In this document: piece by piece, positions 17,294 through 26,575 of the stretch
How positions within the stretch are numbered: the stretch's first letter is position 1
How the letters are laid out: the number at the start of each line of letters is the position of its first letter
DNA from: Elizabethkingia argenteiflava
GTDB lineage: Bacteria > Bacteroidota > Bacteroidia > Flavobacteriales > Weeksellaceae
DNA length: 64,000 bases
Assembly: GCF_009904105.1 (NCBI RefSeq)
Contig: NZ_JAAABJ010000595.1
Coordinates: 1-64,000, forward strand
Direction: 5' to 3'
Position numbers and translations under genes: made by a program
The notes under the pieces: model-generated
Seen by the model: only the letters and a program-made list of their open reading frames with translations
The model's database searches: none
Told to the model about the DNA's origin: nothing

Positions 17294-18616
17294 TTAGAAA
17301 GGATATTCATAAATTTCAGATTCTTTTAAGAATGGGTTTCCGGTAGGAATTAGTTTTAATTTGGACAAGGCCGACATTACGGTAAAGCCAAATAACCCCA
17401 AAACAAATAAGCTAGCCCCTATCTCCAAAAGTCCGATATTCCAAAAAGGACCTACTGTACCCGGCATGATAATATTGAAGTAGTCCAGCCAGTGTCCAAA
17501 TATCACGACTACAGCCATGCTGGTTACCACTTTGTAATTTCTCTTAATACTACTACTTACCAATACTAATAAAGGAAGTAAAAAATTAGGAATTAACATC
17601 GGAAGGAAGGTCCAACGGTAGTATTCGAATCTTCCAAAGAAGTAGTTTACTTCTTCAGGAACGTTCGCATACCAGTAAAGCATGAACTGGCAGAACCATA
17701 AATAAGTCCAAAGCATACTGGTGGCAAAAAGAAATACGCCAAGATCATGTAAGTGGTTATCATTGAACTGTGGTAATACCCCCTTCTTTTTCAAGAATAC
17801 ACTGATAATGATCATGATTGCTATGGATGTAGACAGGCAGCTCACCATCGTATACCAGATGTATAGTGTAGAGTACCAATGCGGATCTATTGACATCATC
17901 CAGTCCCATGCCCAAGCCGCAGAAGCGAAGCCAAAGAATGCGATGTAGCCTACACTCCAGTTGTAGTATTGGGCATAATCTTTTTTTGAGTTTGTTTCGT
18001 CCACCTTTTTCGATAATGCCTTCAATTTCCAAACAAAGAAACTGGCACCGATTACGAAAATAAAGGTCCTCCCTAAATAGAAAGGAATATTTAAATATTT
18101 ACTCTTCTCGTATAATATCGCATCAAAATGAGCCGATTGAGGATCTGTTAAACTTTTATCCATCCAGTGGTAGAGATGGCTTAACCCTAGTGTATTGGCA
18201 ATTATGATAATGAGCATTAAAACACCTCCGTAGGGGATAAAGGAGGCAATGGCTTCCATAACCCTTAGAATAATGATCGGCCAGCCTGCATGTGCAGCGT
18301 TCTGTACGCAATAGAAGAATAAAGCCGCACAGGCAATACCAAACGCAAATACAGAAACTTGTAATAGGGCCGCCATCGGTTCATTGTGAACTTGATGGAG
18401 AGCTGTTTCCAAATGTTCATCGTGACTATTGTCGTGGCTCTGCAGAGAATTAGATTTAGGACCATGTTCCAAATCCAGATGTTTTGCAGCGACCATTTGT
18501 TCTACCTTAGCTTTATCAATACTGTGGTTTACAGCGTAGCCAATACCAAATAGAACGAGCCCTACAATGGTTAAAATAAGGGAATACAGTCTTAATTTAG
18601 GTGAAAAACTATACAT
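17294..18616 (-). CDS. actF: Alternative complex III, subunit ActF
   Basis: An integral membrane subunit of the quinol:cytochrome c oxidoreductase called alternative complex III. The 440 residues contain about ten hydrophobic segments, among them residues 12-30, 85-105, 120-145 and 170-190, with conserved-looking WMMSIDPHWYSTLYIW near residue 255. ActF is related in fold to half of the NrfD-like subunit ActC and lacks haem motifs. A His-rich loop at about residues 40-75 (HLDLEHG to HHLET-like spacing, including HDNSHDEH) is notable. It is the last act gene; the terminator follows, and no cytochrome oxidase genes lie behind it. Confidence 0.9.
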   Translation of the reverse strand: MYSFSPKLRLYSLILTIVGLVLFGIGYAVNHSIDKAKVEQMVAAKHLDLEHGPKSNSLQSHDNSHDEHLETALHQVHNEPMAALLQVSVFAFGIACAALFFYCVQNAAHAGWPIIILRVMEAIASFIPYGGVLMLIIIIANTLGLSHLYHWMDKSLTDPQSAHFDAILYEKSKYLNIPFYLGRTFIFVIGASFFVWKLKALSKKVDETNSKKDYAQYYNWSVGYIAFFGFASAAWAWDWMMSIDPHWYSTLYIWYTMVSCLSTSIAIMIIISVFLKKKGVLPQFNDNHLHDLGVFLFATSMLWTYLWFCQFMLYWYANVPEEVNYFFGRFEYYRWTFLPMLIPNFLLPLLVLVSSSIKRNYKVVTSMAVVVIFGHWLDYFNIIMPGTVGPFWNIGLLEIGASLFVLGLFGFTVMSALSKLKLIPTGNPFLKESEIYEYPF

Positions 18617-18627
18617 TTTCTTTCTTT

Positions 18628-19308
18628 TTATTTTTTAGTATTAGCATTATCATTATCTGCGGAAGCATCTTTATTATCAGCTGTCGCAGCCGCTTGTTTC
18701 TTAAATTCATTTATAACATACATGGCGACTCTCCACCTGTCACCAGGATTCAGTTGTCCTGCGTAGGAGCCCATATTATTACGGCCATTCTCTAAAACGA
18801 AATGTACAGACCCTACCGTAATCTCCCTATCCGCATAATTAGGCACCCCGCTATAAGCTCCGGATTCTACAATAGGCCCCTTACCATCTCCTCCCGTACC
18901 GTGACAGGCAGAACAGGTATGCTCGTATAAAATTTTACCCCTTGCAATATCTTTTTCTTTGTTAGCAGGGTTTAAAGGAGACGTGTTAAGCTTTTTGGAA
19001 GCTTCGTACAATAGGTTATAATCATCCGTATTCTTTGGAGATTCAGAAGGTAAAACACCATCACTATTTTGGGGAACACTCCCCTCCACCGGAGCTAAAC
19101 CGGTTTGTCCATTTCGGGATGCAAAGGCCGGAATTTCATTTTCATGATCTGAATAAGCGTCCTGAGCTTTCATGAGCGGGTCATAAGCAACAGGAAAATA
19201 CATATCTGGAAAATATACTAAAGGTGGGTCTGTTTTATCACCGCAGGAATTTAAGGTAATAATTCCAATGCTCAGGATACCTGCTATTTTTAAAAAGTTA
19301 TTTTTCAT
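18628..19308 (-). CDS. actE: Alternative complex III, monohaem cytochrome c subunit ActE
   Basis: A 226-residue c-type cytochrome that is expected to pass electrons out of alternative complex III. It has a lipobox signal (MKNNFLKIAG... TLNSCGD), so it is probably lipid-anchored, and one haem motif, CSACHG, near residue 132, with a Met region NMGSYAGQL as likely distal ligand. The tail is Ala/Asp/Asn-rich. I start it at the ATG at 19308, because the lipoprotein signal begins there; an upstream in-frame ATG at 19371 overlaps the actD end and would bury the signal behind 21 charged residues. Confidence 0.9.
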   Translation of the reverse strand: MKNNFLKIAGILSIGIITLNSCGDKTDPPLVYFPDMYFPVAYDPLMKAQDAYSDHENEIPAFASRNGQTGLAPVEGSVPQNSDGVLPSESPKNTDDYNLLYEASKKLNTSPLNPANKEKDIARGKILYEHTCSACHGTGGDGKGPIVESGAYSGVPNYADREITVGSVHFVLENGRNNMGSYAGQLNPGDRWRVAMYVINEFKKQAAATADNKDASADNDNANTKK

Positions 19309-19363
19309 CTGGAAGGTCTTATTTTTTTTAAGGTCAGATGTAACCATTTCATTAAGTTTCATG

Positions 19364-19885
19364 TTAGGCATCTTTAATGGTTATTTCTTCTACTCCCGTA
19401 TCTATAAGCATTTGCTTAATAGTATCAACATCTTCGGATACGAACTCTATTAAAAACTTATCATCCGTAGTTCTTGGATCTGGATTTTGAGGTTTTGCTC
19501 CCGGATACATCTTGTTTCTAAACAAATAGGTTAACGACATAAGATGGGCAGCACAGAATACCATGAGCTCAAACATTGGTACTACAAACGCTGGCATGTT
19601 ATGCGCCCAGTCAAAGCTGGGTTTCCCTCCGATAACTTGAGGCCAGTCGTGGTTCATCATATACCAGGTAGTTAAGGCTCCTATAGATATACCGTAGCAT
19701 GCATAAATAAACGCAGCATCTGAAATTCGGGTTTTCTTAAGGCCTAAAGCTTTGTCTAAACCATGAACAGGAAAAGGAGTATAAACTTCAGCAATTGAAA
19801 TTCCTTTATCTCTAAACAATTTAATAGCATGCATTAAATCATCATCGTCGCCATAAAGGCCATATATTCTTTTAGTGGTGCTCAT
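19364..19885 (-). CDS. actD: Alternative complex III, subunit ActD (DUF3341)
   Basis: A 173-residue membrane subunit of the DUF3341 family with two hydrophobic segments, about residues 58-78 (YACYGISIGALTTWYMM) and 97-120 (MPAFVVPMFELMVFCAAHL). The N-terminal domain (KRIYGLYGDDDDLMHAIKLF) faces the cytoplasm in known structures. I start it at the ATG at 19885 (MSTTKRIYG), which overlaps the end of actC by 14 bases; the in-frame GTG at 19912 lies deeper in actC. Confidence 0.92.
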   Translation of the reverse strand: MSTTKRIYGLYGDDDDLMHAIKLFRDKGISIAEVYTPFPVHGLDKALGLKKTRISDAAFIYACYGISIGALTTWYMMNHDWPQVIGGKPSFDWAHNMPAFVVPMFELMVFCAAHLMSLTYLFRNKMYPGAKPQNPDPRTTDDKFLIEFVSEDVDTIKQMLIDTGVEEITIKDA

Positions 19886-21269
19886 CTCCTTCTTTTGCTT
19901 TATAAGTTTCACCAGAAATTTTCAAAATCGTTTTCAATTCCGCTTGTGCGATTACAGGGAAAGTCCTTGCATATAAAAGGAATAATACGGAGAAAAAACC
20001 TATTGTCCCTAAATATACACCTACATCAATAATTGTGGGCTTAAACATGGTCCAGGAAGATGGAAGATAGTCCCTGGAAAGGTTGATAACGATAATATCA
20101 AAACGCTCAAACCACATACCGATATTAATGACTAAAGCTACGATAAATGTCCAGATAATATTGGTTCTTAGTTTTTTAAACCAGAAGGAAGCCGGTACTA
20201 CAAGATTACAGATAATCAATGCCCAAAATGCCCACCAGTAAGGACCAGTCGCTGCACCTGGAGAGAGATAGGTGAAATCTTCAAATCGGGACCCCGAATA
20301 CCATCCGATAAAATATTCAGTAGCATAGGCTACGGTAACCATACCCCCGGTTAAAACAATCACAATATTCATGATTTCAATGTGGTAAATCGTGATATAT
20401 TGTTCCAAATGACACACTTTTCTGGCTACCAAAAGTAAAGTTTGTACCATTGCAAATCCTGAGAAGATAGCACCCGCAACAAAGTAAGGAGGGTAGATGG
20501 TAGAATGCCATCCTTTGATTACCGAGGTAGCAAAGTCAAAAGATACAGTCGTGTGTACCGAGAATACTAAAGGAGTCGCTAGCCCTGCCAGTACCAAAGA
20601 TAATTCTTCAAATCTTTGCCAGTGCTTGGCTTTTCCTCCCCATCCAAAGGCGAGTATAGTATAAATCTTTTTAGTAAATGGAGTCTTAGCTCTGTCTCTA
20701 ATCATAGCGAAGTCAGGAATTAATCCCATAAACCAGAACACTACAGATACAGAGAAATATGTGGAAATCGCAAATACATCCCAAAGCAGAGGAGAATTAA
20801 AGTTAGGCCAAAGAGAACCAAATTGGTTGGGTAAAGGGAAAACCCAATAGCCAACCCAAACACGACCCATATGGATTACCGGAAAAATGGCCGCTTGACA
20901 AACGGCAAAGATGGTCATCGCTTCTGCTGAGCGGTTAACCGACATTCTCCATCTTTGTCTAAATAATAAGAGTACGGCAGAGATCAGTGTACCGGCATGA
21001 CCAATACCTACCCACCATACGAAGTTGGTAATATCCCAACCCCAGTTGATTGTCCTGTTTAACCCCCATGCACCAATACCCGTACCTACGGTGTAAGCAA
21101 TACACCCAAATCCATAAATGAATAATACAAGGGCTGCATAAAGTGAGTACCACCATAATTTCCCAGCTCTCTCTTCTATAGGACGTGCAATGTCTTCCGT
21201 AATATCATGGTAAGTCTTATGACCTATAATAAGCGGTTCCCTAATCGGGGCTTCGTAATGTCCTGACAT
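19872..21269 (-). CDS. actC: Alternative complex III, NrfD-like quinol subunit ActC
   Basis: A 465-residue integral membrane protein of the NrfD/PsrC family, with about ten transmembrane segments. In known alternative complex III structures ActC holds the quinol-oxidising site next to the iron-sulfur subunit ActB. Segments such as WVGIGHAGTLISAVLLLFRQ near residue 85 and FPLPNQFGSLWPNFNSPLLWD near 145 are typical. It follows actB with a 21-base gap and overlaps actD. Confidence 0.95.
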   Translation of the reverse strand: MSGHYEAPIREPLIIGHKTYHDITEDIARPIEERAGKLWWYSLYAALVLFIYGFGCIAYTVGTGIGAWGLNRTINWGWDITNFVWWVGIGHAGTLISAVLLLFRQRWRMSVNRSAEAMTIFAVCQAAIFPVIHMGRVWVGYWVFPLPNQFGSLWPNFNSPLLWDVFAISTYFSVSVVFWFMGLIPDFAMIRDRAKTPFTKKIYTILAFGWGGKAKHWQRFEELSLVLAGLATPLVFSVHTTVSFDFATSVIKGWHSTIYPPYFVAGAIFSGFAMVQTLLLVARKVCHLEQYITIYHIEIMNIVIVLTGGMVTVAYATEYFIGWYSGSRFEDFTYLSPGAATGPYWWAFWALIICNLVVPASFWFKKLRTNIIWTFIVALVINIGMWFERFDIIVINLSRDYLPSSWTMFKPTIIDVGVYLGTIGFFSVLFLLYARTFPVIAQAELKTILKISGETYKAKEGDEHH

Positions 21270-21290
21270 TTTTTACTGTATATTTATTAT

Positions 21291-24200
21291 TTAAATTTCT
21301 TTTTCTTCTCTATTTCTAACTTTAGTATGGTAGAAGACATTTGGTTTGGTACCGATTTCCTCTAACAAGTAATATCTTCTCTTGCTGGTGAACAGGCTTC
21401 TTACTTCAGATCCTTTATCATTCATATCTCCGAACTTCATCGCTCCTGTAGAGCAGGCTGCTGCACACGCACAAGAATCTTGGAACTCTTGATCCGTTAC
21501 TCTTCTTCCTTCTTTTTTCGCCGTAAGAATGGTAGCCTGAGTTTGCTGGATACACATAGAACATTTTTCCATAACGCCGCGGGTTCTTACCACTACATCG
21601 GGGTTAAGTACCATACGGCCCAGATCATTGTTCATATTATAATCAAACTTATCGTTCAATGCATAGTTAAACCAGTTAAACCTTCTCACTTTATAGGGAC
21701 AGTTATTTGCACAATATCGGGTACCAATACATCTGTTATAAGCCATTTGGTTTTGCCCCTGTTTACCGTGGGAAGTAGCCGCTACTGGGCAAACGGTCTC
21801 ACATGGAGCATGATTGCAGTGTTGGCACATTACGGGTTGGAATATAACGTCAGGAGTATTGGATGGCTCAATAAGAATATCGTAGAGTTCAGGAACGTTA
21901 AGTCCTCTGTCTAGACCTTCTTTAGTTTCTATTTTTTCTTTTGATGAATAATAACGGTCAATCCTTAACCAGTACATATCCCGGGACATCCTAATCTCTT
22001 CTTTCCCTACTACAGGTACATTGTTTTCTGCTTGGCAGGCAATAACACATGCGCCACAGCCGGTACAGGAATTCAGGTCTACGGAAAGGTTAAAGTGAGG
22101 CCCATCGGTATCATCGTTATTGTCCCACAAATCCACTTTTCCCATAGGTAAGGAACCTCCATAGGTGTGCATTTCTAAAGGCTTATTCCAGTCATTAACA
22201 TCTTTGTGTAAAAATGACTGTAAAGGAACTTCTTTTGCAATTTCATAGCGGCCCATGAGGGTGTTCTGAAGCTGCATGCCTGCAAATTGATGGGTTTTTT
22301 CCGTTTTTTCAAGTCTTATACCTGAAAGAACCAGATTAGAGCCATCAAATAAAGGATAAGCGTTGACCCCTGTTTCTGCAACTTTCCCATTTCCTGTTTT
22401 ACCATATCCAAGCGCCAGACCTAAAGATCCTTCCGCTTGACCTGGCTGAATGAATACAGGAATATCCTTTATGCTTACTCCATTAGCCGTAAGGTTTACC
22501 ACTGAACCATCTAGTTGCATTCTGCCATTAAGCTCATTATCTAAACCTAAATTTTTAGCATCTGCCGGAGAAATGGTCAAATAGTTATCCCAAGACATTC
22601 TACTAATAGGATCTGGCAGCTCTTGTAGCCAAGGGTTGTTAGCTTGAGTACCATCTCCAATTGCTGTTTTTGTGTTGAGCACCAATTCTAAATCTGAAGC
22701 TTTGAAAGCCTGCAGCTCCGCGATGGATTGGGATGCATTTCCTCCAATATAAGAGAGCGTACGACCTCCCGTTATAGCGTTAAAGCCATTATACAATGCC
22801 TGATTAAAAGAGATTCCCCCTAAAATGGAAACAGCATTGGCCTTTAGATAATCGTAATAATTATTGTTTTCAGCTTCTTTGCCATTTGTCCATACTAAAA
22901 GTGACTCTTCTATTTGTCGGGACTTATATACTTTTTGGATGGTAGGCTGCATAAGAGAGTAAACACCCGTTTCAGGCATAATATCTCCCCAGGATTCTAA
23001 CCAGTGTGCGACAGGAATTACCACTTTCGCCGCCTTAGCCATTTCATTATTTTTATCAGCAATTGCGACCAGGCAATTCACTTTAGAAAGCGCAGATTTA
23101 AATTGACTTCCTTTTTGAGAAGAATATATAGGATCTATATTATGGGTGATAAGAACTCCTATTTCTCCCTTGTTTAACCAAGAGAGGAATTCCTGATAAC
23201 GAGTGCCATCAAATTCTTTAAGATAAGAGGCTTTCCCTGTGAAGGCTACTGAACCTAATTTCTGGTTAATAAGATGCGCCAATACATGGGCCGCTTTTGA
23301 TCCATCTGCAAATACTACGGCACGATTTCCTTGAGCCTGAAGCTCCTTAACAATAGAAGCGGCTATTTTATCCGAGGTACCCCCATTTAATCCTTTGTAA
23401 ACTTCGGCTAAAGTTTTGTAAACCTGTGATGGTTTTTGCTTAATTCGGGTGTCCGCATTTGCTCCTGTTAGCGACATATTAGATTCTACTTGTATATGTC
23501 TCAGCATTTTATCTCCCGGAACACGCGCTGCCGCATAAGACGTTTCTACGTTTCCAGCATTGAAATCCCCTAAGAAATCTGCATTAAATGAGACCACTAA
23601 CTGCGATTTACTTAAATCGTAAACAGGTAGATTTCTGCTTCCAAATACTTCTTGTGCGGCGTCTAATCCTGCGGCAAAAGGATAAGCGTCGTAGATAACG
23701 AGCTCTGCATTCGGATATTTGGTTTTAAAATCACCGAATAGCTTTTTAAAAGTAGGACTCGGCATAGAGTGGGAGAGTACTACTATTTTTTTATTAGATG
23801 CCTGAGCTTCAGCAAGAGCTTTTAGAACCGTGGTATCTACCTGATCAAAGGTAGCGTCTTTGCCTTCAACTTTAGGTTGCTTTAACTTATCGTTATCGTA
23901 AAGAGAGAGCACGCTAGCCTGAGCTCTTGCATTGGTAGCTCCTAGGCTACCGGCTACAGGGTTTGGATCAATTTTTATCGGACGACCTTCTCGAGTCTTT
24001 ACCAATACACTGGAAAAATCGAAACCATCAAAATAAGAAGACGCATAATAGTTTGGTACTCCAGGAATAATATCGTGGGGCTTTACAACGTAGGGAATGG
24101 TCTTAATTACTGGCGCTTCACAGGCTGCCAGGGTTACCGCTGCAGTAGAGAATCCCAAAAGTTTTAGAAAATCTCTTCTGCTTGTAGATGATTCATTCAT

Positions 24201-24329
24201 TTTTTCCTCATTCCCTAGGAATTCATCTACCGGAATTTCTTCAGCAAATTCCTTCTGAGCCAACTTGTTTGTTAAAGTTGGGTCTTTTAGTTCGTGAATA
24301 CTTCTGAATTGTATTTTATTTGAAGCCAT
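21291..24329 (-). CDS. actB: Alternative complex III, iron-sulfur subunit ActB
   Basis: A 1012-residue fusion of a molybdopterin-oxidoreductase-like domain (about residues 60-720) that lacks the cofactor in characterised members, and a C-terminal ferredoxin-like domain with four cysteine groups: CTGCGACVIAC near 758, CQHCNHAPCETVCP near 845, CIGTRYCANNCP near 875, and CSMCIQQ with CACAAAC near 930-970. That pattern fits three 4Fe-4S clusters and one 3Fe-4S cluster. A twin-arginine motif, SRRDFLKLLGF, lies at about residues 50-60 behind a long N-terminal extension, followed by TLAAC, which looks like a lipobox. The domain is expected on the periplasmic side. Confidence 0.96.
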   Translation of the reverse strand: MASNKIQFRSIHELKDPTLTNKLAQKEFAEEIPVDEFLGNEEKMNESSTSRRDFLKLLGFSTAAVTLAACEAPVIKTIPYVVKPHDIIPGVPNYYASSYFDGFDFSSVLVKTREGRPIKIDPNPVAGSLGATNARAQASVLSLYDNDKLKQPKVEGKDATFDQVDTTVLKALAEAQASNKKIVVLSHSMPSPTFKKLFGDFKTKYPNAELVIYDAYPFAAGLDAAQEVFGSRNLPVYDLSKSQLVVSFNADFLGDFNAGNVETSYAAARVPGDKMLRHIQVESNMSLTGANADTRIKQKPSQVYKTLAEVYKGLNGGTSDKIAASIVKELQAQGNRAVVFADGSKAAHVLAHLINQKLGSVAFTGKASYLKEFDGTRYQEFLSWLNKGEIGVLITHNIDPIYSSQKGSQFKSALSKVNCLVAIADKNNEMAKAAKVVIPVAHWLESWGDIMPETGVYSLMQPTIQKVYKSRQIEESLLVWTNGKEAENNNYYDYLKANAVSILGGISFNQALYNGFNAITGGRTLSYIGGNASQSIAELQAFKASDLELVLNTKTAIGDGTQANNPWLQELPDPISRMSWDNYLTISPADAKNLGLDNELNGRMQLDGSVVNLTANGVSIKDIPVFIQPGQAEGSLGLALGYGKTGNGKVAETGVNAYPLFDGSNLVLSGIRLEKTEKTHQFAGMQLQNTLMGRYEIAKEVPLQSFLHKDVNDWNKPLEMHTYGGSLPMGKVDLWDNNDDTDGPHFNLSVDLNSCTGCGACVIACQAENNVPVVGKEEIRMSRDMYWLRIDRYYSSKEKIETKEGLDRGLNVPELYDILIEPSNTPDVIFQPVMCQHCNHAPCETVCPVAATSHGKQGQNQMAYNRCIGTRYCANNCPYKVRRFNWFNYALNDKFDYNMNNDLGRMVLNPDVVVRTRGVMEKCSMCIQQTQATILTAKKEGRRVTDQEFQDSCACAAACSTGAMKFGDMNDKGSEVRSLFTSKRRYYLLEEIGTKPNVFYHTKVRNREEKEI

Positions 24330-24350
24330 TTATACTTCTCGTTTTCGTTA

Positions 24351-25721
24351 TTAATAGTGACATTTACCGCATTCTATACCTCCAATAGCATCTACTGTAA
24401 TCTTGGTAGCGCTACCATATTGTTTCTTCAGTTTATCGTGAAGCTTCTCAAAATAGGCTTGGTTATAAGCATTGCCCATATCCACTTCAGTAGTCCTATG
24501 GCATTCAATACACCATCCCATGGTGAAATTATTTGCCATTTGTACTACGTTCATGGTATCAATTTTTCCGTGACATGCTTTACAAACAACATCTATTTGG
24601 TCATTAGGATGTTTTTTGTTGAAGGAATTGATAATGGCCTGCTCTCCAGCAACTACGTGCTGAGAGTGATTGAAGTAAACAAAATCAGGCATATTGTGAA
24701 TTCTAGTCCATTCCACAGGTGTTTCTTTGCCGGTATAGGCCATTTTTTGAGGATCCCAACCAGTGGATGCATAGAGAATTTTAATCTGATCATTGTAGAA
24801 GTCTCTGTCGTGGCCTGGTTCTAAATATTCTCCTTTGTACTCAGAAATAGCTTTGTGGCAGTTCATACATACATTTAGAGAAGGGATTTCAGAAACTTTT
24901 CCATATTTGGCACCAGAGTGACAAAGCTGACAGTCTATTTTATTGATTCCTGCGTGAATTTTATGTGAAAAGTAAATGGGTTGTTCTGGTTTGTATCCTT
25001 TGTATACACCAATCCACATCATCCAATTCCAAACTCCGTAGGCAGCTAAAACGGCTAAAATGGCCATAAAACCTTGGCCTACTATCTTATATTTGGCGTA
25101 CAGCTCACTGAAAGATTGTATTCTTGTTTTATTGAGTTCAGAAAGTTCCTCAGATTGACTGAGTTTTACCAATTGTCTTATTTTGAATAAGATCCAGATT
25201 AATAAACTAGCGATAGCAAAAAGTGAAATCATGACAATTTTTGTAGTCGCTTCACTTTCTTTTTGTGCATTTATAGCATTGAGGTCGGTAGCATCATTTT
25301 CTTTTTTGGGTTCAGCAGCAGCAGGCTCAGCAGGAGGGTTGGAGGTATAGGCTAATATATTATCAATATCCTCCTCTGAGAGATTCGGAAATTGTTGCAT
25401 TTCAACTTTTCCGTATTCCTCAAAAATTTTGTTGGCATATTTATCTCCAGAGGCTCTGAGTGCTTTATTGTCTTTTACCCACTTTTGGAGCCAGTCGCGG
25501 TTGATATTTTCTTCTTTTTGAAGTTTTTCGACAATGCCTTTTAACGGAGGACCAATTAATTTTTTGTCAAGTGTGTGGCATGCTGTACAATTTGTTTTGA
25601 AGAGTTCCGCTCCTTTTGCAGGGTCCCCTTGGACGTCTTGTGCTTTATAAAGAGCGCTGGTTGATAGCAAAATGCCTATTGCAATCAGCCCTTTCTTATG
25701 ATGCTTTCTCCAATCAATCAT
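24351..25721 (-). CDS. actA: Alternative complex III, multihaem cytochrome c subunit ActA
   Basis: A 456-residue membrane-bound c-type cytochrome, first gene of the act operon. Six CxxCH haem motifs are seen: CTACH near residue 45 in an N-terminal class I cytochrome domain, then CQLCH, CMNCH, CKACH, CIECH and CGKCH in the second half, the last only one residue from the C-terminus. Two hydrophobic segments (about 160-178 and 213-235) lie between the haem regions. The ActA first described, from Rhodothermus, is pentahaem, and the extra N-terminal cytochrome domain may act as an added electron relay. A Leu/Ala-rich signal (residues 10-27) leads it out of the cytoplasm. Confidence 0.95.
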   Translation of the reverse strand: MIDWRKHHKKGLIAIGILLSTSALYKAQDVQGDPAKGAELFKTNCTACHTLDKKLIGPPLKGIVEKLQKEENINRDWLQKWVKDNKALRASGDKYANKIFEEYGKVEMQQFPNLSEEDIDNILAYTSNPPAEPAAAEPKKENDATDLNAINAQKESEATTKIVMISLFAIASLLIWILFKIRQLVKLSQSEELSELNKTRIQSFSELYAKYKIVGQGFMAILAVLAAYGVWNWMMWIGVYKGYKPEQPIYFSHKIHAGINKIDCQLCHSGAKYGKVSEIPSLNVCMNCHKAISEYKGEYLEPGHDRDFYNDQIKILYASTGWDPQKMAYTGKETPVEWTRIHNMPDFVYFNHSQHVVAGEQAIINSFNKKHPNDQIDVVCKACHGKIDTMNVVQMANNFTMGWCIECHRTTEVDMGNAYNQAYFEKLHDKLKKQYGSATKITVDAIGGIECGKCHY

Positions 25722-25771
25722 TTAATTAATCTTGGTTAGTTAATTTTTGATACTATTATGATATAATTCGG

Positions 25772-25779
25772 CAAAATTA
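25772..25779 (-). promoter_or_regulatory. -7 box for the act operon
   Basis: Read leftward: TAATTTTG, exact TAnnTTTG, 50 bases before the actA ATG, so the leader is about 45 bases. No clear -33 element. Confidence 0.55.
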
Positions 25780-25902
25780 CTATTTTAACACTATATTAAC
25801 GGACTTAAAATTGATCGAAATGGTATTTTTTAATAATTTATATCAATTCTAAATTACTTTCAGGAATTAGTTTTATTTTTGTATAAAATAACGTTTAAGT
25901 AA

Positions 25903-26466
25903 ATGGAAAAAATATTGAAGATAGGGCTTATTGCAGCTTTATTTTGTTTTCAAAATATTTGTGCCCAAACTATGGTTACGAAAAGTGATAGTATCAATGG
26001 TGGGGTATATTTTACTCAGATGGATAGTAGAATAGATGCCTTACTTGTGAAATCTGAGGGCAATTGCAGGATTTCTAAAACCCCAGTTGTATCAAACAGC
26101 AGTGGAGTAAGAGGGGCCGAAGCTACTGATGTCAGACCTTTTAGGGCTCCTGCGAAATCAACTTCTGTACCCAGATCCTTGACTACTGCTGATATATGTA
26201 GAAATACCCCCAAGTTAAGCGGATATAAAATTCAAGTAGCCATTACCAATAATGGAGCAGATGCGAACAGAATAAGATATGAAGTGAGGCGGAATTTTCC
26301 CGATTTGAGAATAGAGTTGGATAGCAGCCTTAGGCCCAATTATAAAATTCTGGCAGGCAGTTATTTTAGTAAGTCTAGCGGTGCCACCGATCTTAAAAGG
26401 GTTAGGCATATATATACCAGCGCTGTTTTGGTACCGTATAGAATTTTTTGTGTAGAAGCTAAATAA
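25903..26466 (+). CDS. Exported SPOR-like domain protein
   Basis: A 187-residue protein with a signal peptide (MEKILKIGLIAALFCFQNICAQ). The N-terminal part keeps a short segment with a single Cys, and the C-terminal 75 residues (GYKIQVAITNNGADANRIRYEV to VLVPYRIF) follow the pattern of the SPOR domain, which binds peptidoglycan denuded of stem peptides: a GYKIQV strand, a helix, and a YKILAGSY strand. It is divergent from the act operon and ends in a perfect terminator. The function beyond likely cell-wall binding is unknown. Confidence 0.75.
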   Translation: MEKILKIGLIAALFCFQNICAQTMVTKSDSINGGVYFTQMDSRIDALLVKSEGNCRISKTPVVSNSSGVRGAEATDVRPFRAPAKSTSVPRSLTTADICRNTPKLSGYKIQVAITNNGADANRIRYEVRRNFPDLRIELDSSLRPNYKILAGSYFSKSSGATDLKRVRHIYTSAVLVPYRIFCVEAK

Positions 26467-26470
26467 AAAT

Positions 26471-26500
26471 AAAAAACTTGAGATTAATCTCAAGTTTTTT
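26471..26500. terminator. Terminator after the SPOR-like gene
   Basis: A perfect palindrome: six A, CTTGAGAT, TA centre, ATCTCAAG, six T. Strongest for the rightward gene; the leftward response regulator ends 76 bases away. Confidence 0.9.
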
Positions 26501-26575
26501 CATCCTGCTCTAAAATAATAAGGCTTATGAAGACTATTCAATAGAGGAACAGCTTAAATTGAAACAATAAAAGCC

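Noticed and set aside
19309-19371. The longer form of ActE starting at the ATG at 19371
   Set aside because: It would place 21 charged residues before the lipoprotein signal; the ATG at 19308 gives a normal signal.
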